A stretch of DNA of 64,000 nt. It comes from Streptomyces rimosus (GTDB taxonomy: Bacteria; Actinomycetota; Actinomycetes; Streptomycetales; Streptomycetaceae). A program made the translations under genes and the position numbers. Below the pieces are notes generated by a model that had not been told where the DNA came from, did not search any database, and was given only the letters and a program-made list of their open reading frames with translations. Location: the NCBI RefSeq assembly GCF_008704655.1, contig NZ_CP023688.1, positions 6,640,001 through 6,704,000 of the forward strand, in the 5' to 3' direction. Numbering within the stretch: the stretch's first letter is position 1; each line of letters opens with the position of its first letter. Of this stretch, positions 8,299-16,896 are shown in pieces.

Positions 8299-9168
8299 TC
8301 ACATCCAGGCCGAGCGCCAGCGGACGGTCAGCAGAGCGGTAGGGGAGTAGGCGGCGGCCCTGAACTGGTAGCTGACGGCCCCGCCGGCGGGGATGGTGGG
8401 CCAGCCCTGAGGCGTGGTCAGGTAGCGGCGCCGGCTGACGTTGCCGTTGAGGATCGCGGTGTGGGCGTCGGTGTCGATGACGAGCTGGTCGCCGTCGGCG
8501 AGGTCCAGGCCGTACATCAGCATCCGCACCGACCCGTCCGGCATCTGCCCGAACACCGTCGGCCTGCTGACCGGACCGGTGATCGTCATCGTCGGCCGGG
8601 TGTCCATGCTGCCTTCGTTGTAGGCGTCGACCTGCCCGGCCACGGTCGTCGCCGCCAGCGTGTACGGCACGGCGTACGGCGGCGTCAGCCCGCCGGTGGT
8701 GACCGGCAGGCCCGTACTGCCCTGCTGCAGGACGGTGGCGTACCGCCGCGGGTCCGCCGCCGTGACCAGCACCGAGTAGGACGCGATCTGGTCCGTCAGG
8801 TACTCCAGCAGCGGCTCACCCGCACGCCGGACCGTGACCAGTTTCGGGATGCTCTCGTGGACGACCAGAGGGGTGTCGGTCAGCGCGGCCGCGGACCGCA
8901 GCCGCTCCATCGCATCGTCCAGCGCGGCCAGGTCCGGCGCGGTGATGGTGCCGGCCAGCGTGACTGGCCGCTCCCCGAGGTAGACCGGCGACGCCCACGT
9001 GCCGTGATCTCCCTCGCGCGGCTGGTACTCCGCCCGCACTGCCGCCGAGCCCCAGCCGTCCAATTTCATCAGGGACCAAGCGACCCCCGAGCTGTCCACG
9101 GCCCCGAGCGGGAGCGGGCCGAGATCGGCCCGCAGCCCGCCGAGACTGTCGCCCGCGGCGTACGGCAC
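8299..9168 (-). CDS. Distal tail protein (Dit-like)
   Basis: A 289-residue protein encoded directly after the tape measure, the standard place for the distal tail (Dit/SPP1 gp19.1-type) protein that closes the tail tube. The N-terminal half contains the typical strand-rich belt domain (GVAWSLMKLDGW, YLGERPVTLAGTI and a helix DLAALDDAMERLRSA). The C-terminal half is a galectin-like beta domain. It starts at a GTG with AGGAGG nine bases upstream. Confidence 0.8.
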   Translation of the reverse strand: MPYAAGDSLGGLRADLGPLPLGAVDSSGVAWSLMKLDGWGSAAVRAEYQPREGDHGTWASPVYLGERPVTLAGTITAPDLAALDDAMERLRSAAALTDTPLVVHESIPKLVTVRRAGEPLLEYLTDQIASYSVLVTAADPRRYATVLQQGSTGLPVTTGGLTPPYAVPYTLAATTVAGQVDAYNEGSMDTRPTMTITGPVSRPTVFGQMPDGSVRMLMYGLDLADGDQLVIDTDAHTAILNGNVSRRRYLTTPQGWPTIPAGGAVSYQFRAAAYSPTALLTVRWRSAWM

Positions 9169-9178
9169 CGCGCACCTC

Positions 9179-12100
9179 CTATCCCACGAACGCCAGATGG
9201 CGCGCGATGTCGGCGGCCTGCTCGGCCGTGCTCTGTTTGGCGCCGTCGAGGTTGACCGTGGTGTGCCGGGCGATTTCCTGCACCACCGGCCGCTGCTCCG
9301 TACGGGCGGCCCCGTACCGGCCGGCGGGCACCAGCTGGTAGCCCATGAGCCCGGCCGTCCGCGACAGCAGGCCGCGCGAGCGGGTCGAGTCGTCGACCGG
9401 GATCCACGACTCGACCTTTCCGGCCTCGGCGGCGAGGACGGCGGTGGGCCGGGTGAGGATGCCGCCGCGCGCCATCGCGGTGACCCCGCCCTGCCCCGTC
9501 CACTGCGCCAGGAAGGTGCGCTTGTACGTGTCGGGCAGCTTGTTGATCTGCGCGAGCATCTTCGGCACCAGCGTCTTCAGCGTGCTGAAGTCGACGCCCG
9601 CGCCGATGACGTCGGCGATGCCCGCGCCCGGCTTCGAGCGAAGTGCGGTCAGCACGGTCAGCGACGCGGTCAGCTCCTCGCCGGTCAAGGCCCGGTTGTG
9701 CTTGCCCACGGCCTTGTTCGCCGCGGCCACGTCGCTGGCCTTGCCGGTGACGGCCTGGTGGGCCAGGTCCATCGCTGTGGCGTCGCCCTGCGCCGCCAGT
9801 TGCGCGGCCAGGTCCCCGAAGCCCCGGCTGGCGAGGGTCTGCAGGTCGGCGGCGAACTGCTCGCTTTTCGCCGTGCTGTTGCCCAGCTGCTTGGTGAAAT
9901 CGCTCAGCGTGGCCTTGGCGATGCCCCCGACCTTCTGCAGCTTGCCGATGATGTCCTTGAACTGCTTGTCGGACGCCTTCGCCAGCTGCTCAACGAGCGC
10001 GTAGCCCTCCGAGCCCATGCCTTCCAGCAGCTCGCGGATGTCCTGGCCCCCGCGCTTGGAGATGATGTCCAGGTTGCGCTTCCACCAGTTCGTCGCCGCG
10101 AGGGAGTCGTTGAGCTGCTTCTGGTAAGCGGCCAGGCTGAAGCCGGACGGCGGCTTGGCTCCGGACGGCAGGCCCAACTGCTGGTTGTACCACTTGACGT
10201 CGGCGTACTCCTTGTTGACCTTGTTCTGCGCCGCCCGCAGCTCGGCCTTGGTGTGCTTCCCCTTCTTGATCTTGGTCAGGTCGTTGACGGCCGTCTGGTA
10301 CTCGGCGTACGCGTCCCGCAGCTTGCTGATCAGCTCGTCGTAGCGCTGCTTGGGGTCGCCGCCCAGGCCGGACATGGTCACCCCGCCGGTCGGCGTGTAC
10401 GTGAACCCACCGCCCGCGAAGCCCTGCACGCCGCCCCGCGCGAACTTCGGGAGGCGCTCGCTGTTGACCGCGTCGAGGAACGGCAGCCCGTACCGCCGCA
10501 CCGCCGACGCCCTGACCACGTACTCGCGGTCGGAGAGCCGGACCGGCCCGGCCGCCATGAGCGCGAGGATCGAGTCGGACGTGTCGGTGCCAGGCCCCCG
10601 CACGTAACCCCGCGGGCGCACCTGCACGTCGCCGCCGCCCGCGTAGCCCACTGGGCCGCCGCGGGCGCGCCCGTTGACTCCGGGGGCGTAGGGGCCGGGC
10701 AGGCTGCGGAGGTACTCGGTTTTGAAGATGCTGACAGTGACCTGCTTGTGGTTCTGGATGTTGTCGATCGCGCCCTGGATGCGGGCGGCCTGCGCGGACG
10801 GAGGGCCGGTCGGGATGGAGACGGTCACCGAGCCGTCCGGCATGTGCGTGACCCGGTACCCGAGCGCTTTCAGGGCCTGCTCGGCGGTAGCGGTGAGCGC
10901 GTGCATCGGGATCTCTTTGCCCTTGGTGTTGCGGATCTTGCTCTGGAGCTGCTGCAGATCCGCCACCGCGGCCTTGGTCTCCGCCTTGACGTCGGTCGTC
11001 TTCGACGCCGGCAGCTGAGCGTAGGCTGCCGTCAGCCGGTTGATCGCATCCGTTGAGAACCCCGCAGCGTGCATCGTGCGCTTCAGCGCCGCGATGTCCT
11101 GCTCCAGAACGGCGTTGCCCGCGGCGATGCTGTTCTTCTGCTCGGCCACCGACTGGGCATGCGTCATCGCCGCCTTGGCCGCGTCCAGGAACGCGCCCTT
11201 GACCGCGCGACCCTTTTCGCTGGTCACGTCGAGACTGCGGCCGTTCTCCTTGACGGCTTCCGTCAGCGAGTGCAGTGACGACTGGAACGCGATCTCGTCC
11301 TGGCCCGCCGAGATGTTCACGCCGTTGAGCGCGGACAGCGCGTCGGTCAGTTTCTCGGCCGCGGTGCGCTGGTCCTCGAACTGCTCCTTCGTCATCGCGG
11401 CCTGGTTGCTCAGTTGCTTCTGCCCTTGGGCCGACAGCTTGGCCTGCGTGTCCGCGCCCGCCAATGCGTCGGCATACTGCGGCAGCAGCTCCTTGACCTT
11501 GTCCGTGGATACGCCCTGCTTCTCGGCCTCTGCGGCCAACCGGGAGAACGCCTTCTGTGCCACGTCCGCGCTGCCGGACTGGACCATCTGAGTCAGGGCC
11601 TCATCAAGGGCGTTGACCTTGTCCTTGGCCTCCGTCAGCCCGCCGGCCTCACCGCCGATCAGCGGCACCTTGCCCAGCGCGTCCGTGAACGCCGTCAGCC
11701 CCTCGGGATCGGTGATGCGCTTCACCGCGTCCCCAAAGCCGTCGAGATCCTTACCGAACGCCTTGCTGACCTCGCCCGCCGCCTTGCCCCGCACCGCGAG
11801 GTCGACCAGCGAGTTCGTCAGCTTGGTGACGTTGGGCGGGGCTTCCAGCAGCTTCCGGCCGAGCGCGTCCACGCCGAACTTCACCGCGGCGAGAGCACCA
11901 ACGACCAGGCCGACCTTGCCGAGCGTTATCATCGCGGCCCGTGCACGCGCCGCCGTCAGCCCCATCGCCACCAGTTCACGGCGTACGGCCATGATGCGCG
12001 GCAACATCAGCAGCAGCGCCGTGCCGGCCAGACCGACCGCGCCCACGATGCCGACGACGGCCGTCACGCTGCGCTGGGCGGCAGGCGAAAGGTTGTTGTA

Positions 12101-13993
12101 CCAGTTCACGGCGCTGGTCAGGGCCTGCGTCATGTTGCGGAGCATCCCGTTCGCGGCGGAGCCGGACGAGATCAGTCCGGTCGTCAGTGCGCTCGTCAAC
12201 CGCTCGTAGTCTCCGGCGAGGTTGTCGGTCATCGTGGCCGCGACCCTGGTCGCGTAGCCGGAGTCGGAGACCGCTTTCCGCCAGGTGTCGACGCCGATCG
12301 CGCCGGCCTGGTAGAGGATCGTGGCCGCGCGCACCGCGTCGCTGCCGAAGATCGTCGCGAAGGCCGCGTTCCTCGCCTCGGGAGTCAGGTTCCCGAACGA
12401 GTCGTGCAACCGCTGCGCCATCTCGCTCAGGCCGACGAAATTCCCCTGCGAGTCGTACGCCGAAAAACCCACGGCATCCATCGCGGCCTGAGCCTCATTG
12501 GACTGCGGGGTGAGGCGCTGCAGCATGACCTTCAGCGACGTGCCCGCATCCGAGCCGGTCAGAGCGTTCTGAGCGAACATCGCCAGAGTGCCGACCGTGT
12601 CCTCCAGCGACAAGCCGGTCTGGTTGGCCAGCAGCGCGGTCTGTCTGAACGCCATGCCCATGTCGTGCACGTTCGTGGCGCTCTTGCCCGCGCCTGCCGA
12701 GATGACGTCGGCGATGTGCGCGACGTCCGCGCCCTTCAAGTGGAAGGCGTTCATCGCCTGGGCCGAGATGATGGCGCTCTCGCCCAACTCCAGCTGTCCA
12801 GAAGCAGCGAGGTCCAGGCTCCCCTTCAGGGCGCCGCCGATGATGTCGGCCGTCGAGACGCCCGCGCGCGCCAGCTCCGCTTCCGCGTTCGCCGCCTCGG
12901 AGGCGGAATACTTGGTGGCGTTGCCCGCGTCCAGTGCGGCTTGGGAGAGCTGTCGCATCTCGGCCGCCGAGCCGTCCGTGACGGCCCGGACCTCGGACAT
13001 GCCCTTTTCGAAGGACGCGGCGGCCAGCGCCGCAGCGACGAACGCGCCCACCAGCCCAAGGCTCGCGATCCGGACAGCCTTGAGCGCCCTCGTGCCGTTG
13101 TTGGCGACGCCCATGATGCCGGCGCCCGCCGCGACGGCCGCCAGGTGCATGGACCCGAGCGCCCGGCCGGTCGCCGCGGCAGCGGCCGACCAGCGGGCCG
13201 CCACCCAGCCCGCCGCGGACCCGGCCGCCGTACGCGCGGCCGCCATCGACCCGGTGACCGCCGCCGACGTCGCCCGCCAGCGGGCCGCCACGGCCCCGGC
13301 CGCCGCCGACCAGCGCGCCGACACCGCCGCCGCACCAGCCCCAGCCGCGCCCTGCACGCCTGCAGCGCCTCGGCCCACCGCCGCCATCGCGGCCTGCCAG
13401 CGCGCGGCCACCGCCGATGACGCGGCGGACCATCGCGAAGCAACCGCGCCCGCCCCGGCCGACAGGCCGGCCGCCGCGCGCGAGCCCGCGGCGGTGGCCA
13501 GGGCCGCCAGCCGCGGGAACCGCGCCTGCGTCGCGGTGAGCGCCGCGTTCCACCGCAGCGTGACCCGGTCGGCGCCGGACGCCAGGCCCGCGCCCATCAG
13601 CGCCCCGCCCGTGCGGGCGGCGGCCGCCGTACGGGCGATGCGGGACTGCACCGTCTGCGTGGCCGCCTGCCACCGGGCGGACACCTGCGCCGCTGCCCGG
13701 CTGGAGGCCGCGCTGATCGGCGAGAACGCCGCCGCACCCCGCGCTCCGAGCCGGTTCATGGACGCCGAGGCCCGCTGAGCCATGCCGTTGACCGCGGCGC
13801 TGGCCCGGCCGGACTGCACCTGGGCCGCGCGGGCCATCGACGTCAGCGACGCCTCGGCCCGCTGGGTGCCGGCGCGGGCGCTCGCCGCGATCTGCCCGGC
13901 CGTCTGCTGGGTGACGCGGGCGGCCTGCCGCATCGCGGCCTGGTACGGCATAACGGTGCCGGTCAGGACAACCCGGACGGTACGGTCAGCCAC
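9179..13993 (-). CDS. Tail tape measure protein
   Basis: At 1604 residues this is the largest protein of the prophage and sets the tail length. At about 0.15 nm per residue it predicts a tail near 240 nm. Residues 1-330 are Ala/Arg-rich helices with at least seven RW-x-A motifs at irregular 20-50 residue spacing. Residues 330-580 match the TP901-type tape measure core (FEKGMSEVRAVT, ATKYSASEAANAEAELA, LEDTVGTLAMFA). Membrane-like helices occur near residues 645 and 700. The C-terminus is Gly-rich then globular. The GTG at 13993 is chosen because GAGGTGATC, complementary to the 16S rRNA end, precedes it; a GTG at 14002 lies within that motif. Confidence 0.95.
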   Translation of the reverse strand: MADRTVRVVLTGTVMPYQAAMRQAARVTQQTAGQIAASARAGTQRAEASLTSMARAAQVQSGRASAAVNGMAQRASASMNRLGARGAAAFSPISAASSRAAAQVSARWQAATQTVQSRIARTAAAARTGGALMGAGLASGADRVTLRWNAALTATQARFPRLAALATAAGSRAAAGLSAGAGAVASRWSAASSAVAARWQAAMAAVGRGAAGVQGAAGAGAAAVSARWSAAAGAVAARWRATSAAVTGSMAAARTAAGSAAGWVAARWSAAAAATGRALGSMHLAAVAAGAGIMGVANNGTRALKAVRIASLGLVGAFVAAALAAASFEKGMSEVRAVTDGSAAEMRQLSQAALDAGNATKYSASEAANAEAELARAGVSTADIIGGALKGSLDLAASGQLELGESAIISAQAMNAFHLKGADVAHIADVISAGAGKSATNVHDMGMAFRQTALLANQTGLSLEDTVGTLAMFAQNALTGSDAGTSLKVMLQRLTPQSNEAQAAMDAVGFSAYDSQGNFVGLSEMAQRLHDSFGNLTPEARNAAFATIFGSDAVRAATILYQAGAIGVDTWRKAVSDSGYATRVAATMTDNLAGDYERLTSALTTGLISSGSAANGMLRNMTQALTSAVNWYNNLSPAAQRSVTAVVGIVGAVGLAGTALLLMLPRIMAVRRELVAMGLTAARARAAMITLGKVGLVVGALAAVKFGVDALGRKLLEAPPNVTKLTNSLVDLAVRGKAAGEVSKAFGKDLDGFGDAVKRITDPEGLTAFTDALGKVPLIGGEAGGLTEAKDKVNALDEALTQMVQSGSADVAQKAFSRLAAEAEKQGVSTDKVKELLPQYADALAGADTQAKLSAQGQKQLSNQAAMTKEQFEDQRTAAEKLTDALSALNGVNISAGQDEIAFQSSLHSLTEAVKENGRSLDVTSEKGRAVKGAFLDAAKAAMTHAQSVAEQKNSIAAGNAVLEQDIAALKRTMHAAGFSTDAINRLTAAYAQLPASKTTDVKAETKAAVADLQQLQSKIRNTKGKEIPMHALTATAEQALKALGYRVTHMPDGSVTVSIPTGPPSAQAARIQGAIDNIQNHKQVTVSIFKTEYLRSLPGPYAPGVNGRARGGPVGYAGGGDVQVRPRGYVRGPGTDTSDSILALMAAGPVRLSDREYVVRASAVRRYGLPFLDAVNSERLPKFARGGVQGFAGGGFTYTPTGGVTMSGLGGDPKQRYDELISKLRDAYAEYQTAVNDLTKIKKGKHTKAELRAAQNKVNKEYADVKWYNQQLGLPSGAKPPSGFSLAAYQKQLNDSLAATNWWKRNLDIISKRGGQDIRELLEGMGSEGYALVEQLAKASDKQFKDIIGKLQKVGGIAKATLSDFTKQLGNSTAKSEQFAADLQTLASRGFGDLAAQLAAQGDATAMDLAHQAVTGKASDVAAANKAVGKHNRALTGEELTASLTVLTALRSKPGAGIADVIGAGVDFSTLKTLVPKMLAQINKLPDTYKRTFLAQWTGQGGVTAMARGGILTRPTAVLAAEAGKVESWIPVDDSTRSRGLLSRTAGLMGYQLVPAGRYGAARTEQRPVVQEIARHTTVNLDGAKQSTAEQAADIARHLAFVG

Positions 13994-13998
13994 GGCGA

Positions 13999-14822
13999 TC
14001 ACCTCTTCAGGATCGAGACGTGAAGGCCGCGGGGATCACCCCCCGACTCCTGATAACGGTGCGCCGCACGGGCACCAGTAGCGCAGGCATGGCAGCGCAG
14101 CAACTCTGCGCCATACGCGAATTCGGCATCGATCGCGGAGACCTCGGACCACGGCTGCCCGCAGTCCGGGCAGGTGTCGGCCTCCACCTGGGCCAGCGCC
14201 AGAGCCCAGGCCCGGTCCTCCTCCGTCCACAGCGGCTCCCCGGGCTGCGGCATGGGGCGCCCCATGAAGATCGAGCGCGGGACGCCCCAGGCGCGGGCGG
14301 TCTCTACTTCCCGTCGGTGAGGGAGGCCAGGATCGAGGAGGCGCTGACAGAGAAAGGGACGCTCGTCGCCTCAGCATTCACGTCGTACGCCGCCTGGCAC
14401 AGCTCGGTCCGCTGGCCCTCGTTGAGGACCTCGAACAGCTCGGCGACCTGTTCAGCGGACATCACGGGCTCGATGCAGCACTCCGCGAGCAGGGCCTGCG
14501 GGAAGGTGGCCGGGTCCCACAGCTGGTTCTTGTCCTTCGACGGGTGCGCGGCCACGAGGTCGGAGTAGGCGAGCCGACCGAGCGACCGCAGCCGGAAGTC
14601 GACCTTGGACTTCTTCAGCCGCTCGCGGGCGGCGGCGATCTGCTTGGCCAGCTTCTCGCCCGGGTGCTTCGCTCCCAGGCTGTCCGGCTGCCAGGTGCCC
14701 GACAGTCCGGCCAGCTCCGCCTCCAGCCGCTCGACCTCGGCCGCCTCGTCACCGGCCAGGTACAGCGGCACGGTCTTCTCACGCGGCTTGGCCCGCTTGA
14801 TGATCTCGGTGATGTCCGGCAT
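13999..14822 (-). CDS. Tail assembly chaperone GT fusion made by programmed -1 frameshift
   Basis: The upstream chaperone frame (14822-14304) and a second frame ending at 13999 are joined if ribosomes slip back one base at the CCCTTTC heptamer (14352-14358). The product would be 274 residues, 157 from the first frame and 117 from the second. The second frame has no stop between the TGA before the slip site and 13999. It reads ETARAWGVPRSIFMGRP, a segment typical of the T part of actinophage GT proteins, then CPDC and CHAC zinc-type pairs. In lambda and many siphoviruses the G:GT ratio controls tape measure loading; the same role is expected here. Confidence 0.85.
14304..14822 (-). CDS. Tail assembly chaperone G
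   Basis: The unshifted product is 172 residues, begins MPDITEIIKRAKPREKTV and is largely helical with many Lys/Glu residues (EVERLEAELAG, EKLAKQIAAARERLKK). It lies between the major tail protein and the tape measure, the conserved place of the G chaperone. The start codon overlaps the stop of the major tail protein as ATGA. The TAG at 14304 ends the protein unless the ribosome slips at 14352-14358. It should bind the tape measure during tail assembly and is absent from the virion. Confidence 0.87.
   Translation of the reverse strand: MPDITEIIKRAKPREKTVPLYLAGDEAAEVERLEAELAGLSGTWQPDSLGAKHPGEKLAKQIAAARERLKKSKVDFRLRSLGRLAYSDLVAAHPSKDKNQLWDPATFPQALLAECCIEPVMSAEQVAELFEVLNEGQRTELCQAAYDVNAEATSVPFSVSASSILASLTDGK
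14352..14358 (-). other. Slippery heptamer for -1 ribosomal frameshift
   Basis: Read on the minus strand the sequence is C CCT TTC in the zero frame, an exact X XXY YYZ heptamer. After a one-base backward slip the Pro and Phe tRNAs pair with CCC and TTT. It lies 46 bases before the TAG of the G frame and after the last stop of the -1 frame, so a shift gives an uninterrupted GT fusion. Confidence 0.85.
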
Positions 14823-15301
14823 CAGGCCACCACCGCTCGCGTCGTCGGGGCGGTCGTCAGCATCATCTTCGAGGTGAATTTCGCGACTTCGTTCGCGGCG
14901 GGCGGCGCGGAGGCCGGTTCACCGCAGGCGATCGGGTAGATCTCGACCTCCTGGCCAGGCGCGAACGCGATCTCGTAGTCGATGCCGCGGCGGACGCCCA
15001 GGTAGCCGTGGGTGCCGTAGGTGAAGGTCTTCCACGGCAGGTCCTCCTGCGGGGTGGTACCCCGCTTGCACGTCACCTCGATGTCGTATTTCACGCGGCC
15101 CGGCTCGGCCGTGTCGAAGCGGCTCGCGAGGCTGTTCGTGTCGACGCTGGCGGTGTCGGGGTCGATCTTCAGGCCGTCCGGGGTGACGCGCCACGTAATG
15201 TCGGGCGCGGCGTTCAGCTCGGGGGCCGGCGGTGCGCTCTGGGAGCTGATCGACGCCAGCCAGATCACCTTCGTCTTGCCATCGGAGATCAGATCGGACA
15301 T
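14822..15301 (-). CDS. Major tail (tube) protein
   Basis: A 159-residue protein, the usual size for a siphovirus tail tube subunit, encoded immediately before the G chaperone. It is strand-rich with a central acidic loop (DPDTASVDTNSLASRFDT) and a typical tube-protein segment of beta strands (VKYDIEVTCKR, YLGVRRGIDYEIAF). It starts at the ATG at 15301 with GAGGAGG upstream. A terminator just upstream separates it from the previous gene, so this abundant protein may have its own promoter or depend on read-through. Confidence 0.85.
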   Translation of the reverse strand: MSDLISDGKTKVIWLASISSQSAPPAPELNAAPDITWRVTPDGLKIDPDTASVDTNSLASRFDTAEPGRVKYDIEVTCKRGTTPQEDLPWKTFTYGTHGYLGVRRGIDYEIAFAPGQEVEIYPIACGEPASAPPAANEVAKFTSKMMLTTAPTTRAVVA

Positions 15302-15320
15302 GAGGTGCCTCCTCGGGGCA

Positions 15321-15345
15321 TAAAGAAAGCCCCGTCGGGCGGGGC
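15321..15345 (-). terminator. Intrinsic terminator inside the structural operon
   Basis: On the minus strand a GCCCCG/CGGGGC stem with a five-base loop (15329-15345) is followed by TTTCTTTAT. This is a good factor-independent terminator by Streptomyces standards. It lies between the gene ending at 15363 and the major tail protein gene and may set the ratio of head to tail transcripts. Confidence 0.75.
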
Positions 15346-15362
15346 GGCGGAGCGGGGCGGTG

Positions 15363-15692
15363 TCAGCTGCGGAAGGCTCCGACGGTCACGGATGTCGTGG
15401 ACGAGTAGCTGATGGATGCCAGGCCATCGGCCGGGTTGGTGTTCAGGTCCTCGTAGATGGGGATCTTCTTCGTTCCCGAGGCGGGGACGGTGACCGTGCG
15501 GTCGGCGGCCTGCTGGCCGCGTACCGAGGCGTACGAGGCGATGGTCACGGTGACCGACGAGGCGCCGCCGTTGGCGACTTCCACGAAGACCCGGTCGCCG
15601 CCCGGCTTGACCTTGTCGCCGCCGGACGCGGCGTTGGACAGAGTGGACGTGGTGCCGGCCGCCAGCAGCGGCTGGACAGTGAGCGTGGCCAT
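15363..15692 (-). CDS. Phage structural protein, beta-rich, unknown role
   Basis: A 109-residue protein rich in Thr, Ser, Val and Ala, with a strand pattern like a small immunoglobulin or decoration domain (RVFVEVANGGASSVTVTIAS, TVTVPASGTKKIPIY). It is encoded between the tail terminator and the terminator upstream of the major tail gene. It could be a head or tail decoration protein or a minor tail component. It shares a similar composition with the putative decoration protein at 17751-18158. No family was firmly recognised. Confidence 0.6.
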   Translation of the reverse strand: MATLTVQPLLAAGTTSTLSNAASGGDKVKPGGDRVFVEVANGGASSVTVTIASYASVRGQQAADRTVTVPASGTKKIPIYEDLNTNPADGLASISYSSTTSVTVGAFRS

Positions 15693-15704
15693 GGACCCTC
15701 CCGG

Positions 15705-16109
15705 TCAGGCAGTGGATTTCAGCCGGTACTGCACCGGCAGGAAGAAGGTGGGCGGGGATACGTCGTCGTCGCGGGCGACCGGCGGACCACCCAGCTCCTC
15801 CGGCCGCCAGGTACTGCGGCCCGGCACCGCCAGCGGCGGATGCAGGGCGCGGCGGACCTGTTGAGCCACCCACAGGCACTGCTCGGCGGTCGGCCCCACG
15901 CAGGTGACCTGGAAGAGGACGACGAGGTCGGTGCGGCGGTCGGCCAGCGACTCGCACCCGACGGTGCCGGGGTCCGGGTACAGGACCGCGTACCGGCCGG
16001 TGGAGGGCACTGGCGATGGGGCTCCGCCCAGCCCCACCGCCAGCCCCGCGCCCGCCAGCGCCGCCCGCACCGCCTCGATGTGCGGGCCGATGTCCGGGAC
16101 CGAGGTCAC
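15705..16109 (-). CDS. Tail terminator protein
   Basis: A 134-residue protein in the normal slot between the HK97 gp10-like protein and the tail tube gene. The GTG at 16109 overlaps the previous stop as GTGA; a GTG at 16115 is possible. The pattern of helix (IGPHIEAVRAALAGAG), strand and the middle segment RRTDLVVLFQVTCVGPTAEQCLWVAQQVRRALHP fits the lambda U / gp11-like tail terminator group, which ends tail polymerisation and joins tail to head. The identification relies on order and fold pattern. Confidence 0.7.
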   Translation of the reverse strand: MTSVPDIGPHIEAVRAALAGAGLAVGLGGAPSPVPSTGRYAVLYPDPGTVGCESLADRRTDLVVLFQVTCVGPTAEQCLWVAQQVRRALHPPLAVPGRSTWRPEELGGPPVARDDDVSPPTFFLPVQYRLKSTA

Positions 16110-16492
16110 TGCCACGGCGCCCGGAGAGTAAGGGCCACCACGTGCGCGGTGAACCGCGGCGCCTCGGCGGCCAGGGCCCGGCCGCCGTCGTTGTGCGGCC
16201 GGTTGTGCACGGACCCGAATTCGAGCAGGTTGCCCAGCGCGCCCTGCTTGCGGGCCTTGTCCGGGCCAATCTCCGCGCTCGCGCCGCCCGGGATGGGCAG
16301 CACGTCGTAGGAGATGCTGCGCGGGTAGTGCCGCGCGTGCCGCCCGGCCGTCGCCGCGGCGGTCGCGGCCCACGTCTTCTTGATGCTCAGGGCGCCGCGG
16401 GTGACGATGCTCGTCATCTGCTGCTCCGCCCGCGCCGGCGCCGACCGCAGCGCCACCGCCGTGCGCTGCAACTCCCGTACATCTGCCGTCAT
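16106..16492 (-). CDS. HK97 gp10-like head-tail joining protein
   Basis: A 128-residue protein starting at the ATG at 16492 (ATGA overlap with the preceding stop). It has an N-terminal helix (VRELQRTAVALRSAPARAEQQM), then RGALSIKKTW and a domain with YPRSISYDVLP and LGNLLEFGSVHNRPHNDGG. The LxxLEFGxxxxxPxxxG signature is typical of HK97 gp10 family proteins, which sit between connector and tail terminator. Order and signature agree. Confidence 0.82.
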   Translation of the reverse strand: MTADVRELQRTAVALRSAPARAEQQMTSIVTRGALSIKKTWAATAAATAGRHARHYPRSISYDVLPIPGGASAEIGPDKARKQGALGNLLEFGSVHNRPHNDGGRALAAEAPRFTAHVVALTLRAPWQ

Positions 16493-16896
16493 GACCTCTC
16501 CTCCGCGCTGATCCGCCACGCCGTGGCCGTACTGCTGTAGTCCGCGCCGGTCACCCACAGCCGCAGGCCCGCCATCCGCGCGTCCGGCGACGCCAGGACG
16601 TCGATCACGTCCCCTGGACGGGGCCGGAGCGGCGGTACCGGGGCGGCCCAGGGCAGGGATACGGTGAACCGGCGCAGCGTCAGCGGCTGTTCGCCTGCGT
16701 CGACCTCACGGCCCTCGGCCGACAAGGGCTTGACCCGCGCCGGCCCGGTGTAGAGCGCGGTCGACGCGGCCGGTGTGGTCGTGCCCGTCGACCAGTCGAA
16801 GTCGTCCGCGCCGGGCCGGTACATCGCCACCGTCTCGCGCGCCAGTGCCGCGGCCGCCGCCCGGCCCGCCGCCAGGATTGCGTCGAGTTCGTTCAC
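16489..16896 (-). CDS. Head-tail joining protein, DUF6093-like
   Basis: A 135-residue protein with a GTG start overlapping the previous stop (GTGA). After an N-terminal helix (LDAILAAGRAAAAALARETV) it is a beta-rich small barrel (TALYTGPARVKPL, PLTLRRFTVSLPW, PRPGDVIDVLASPD). This arrangement matches the DUF6093 family seen in Streptomyces phages between the connector and gp10-like genes, probably the stopper. The function is inferred from gene order. Confidence 0.7.
   Translation of the reverse strand: MNELDAILAAGRAAAAALARETVAMYRPGADDFDWSTGTTTPAASTALYTGPARVKPLSAEGREVDAGEQPLTLRRFTVSLPWAAPVPPLRPRPGDVIDVLASPDARMAGLRLWVTGADYSSTATAWRISAEERS

Noticed and set aside
9197..11056. Long plus-strand frames opposite the tape measure and other large minus-strand genes
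   Set aside because: They are antisense frames expected at this GC content, without ribosome-binding sites or recognisable domains.
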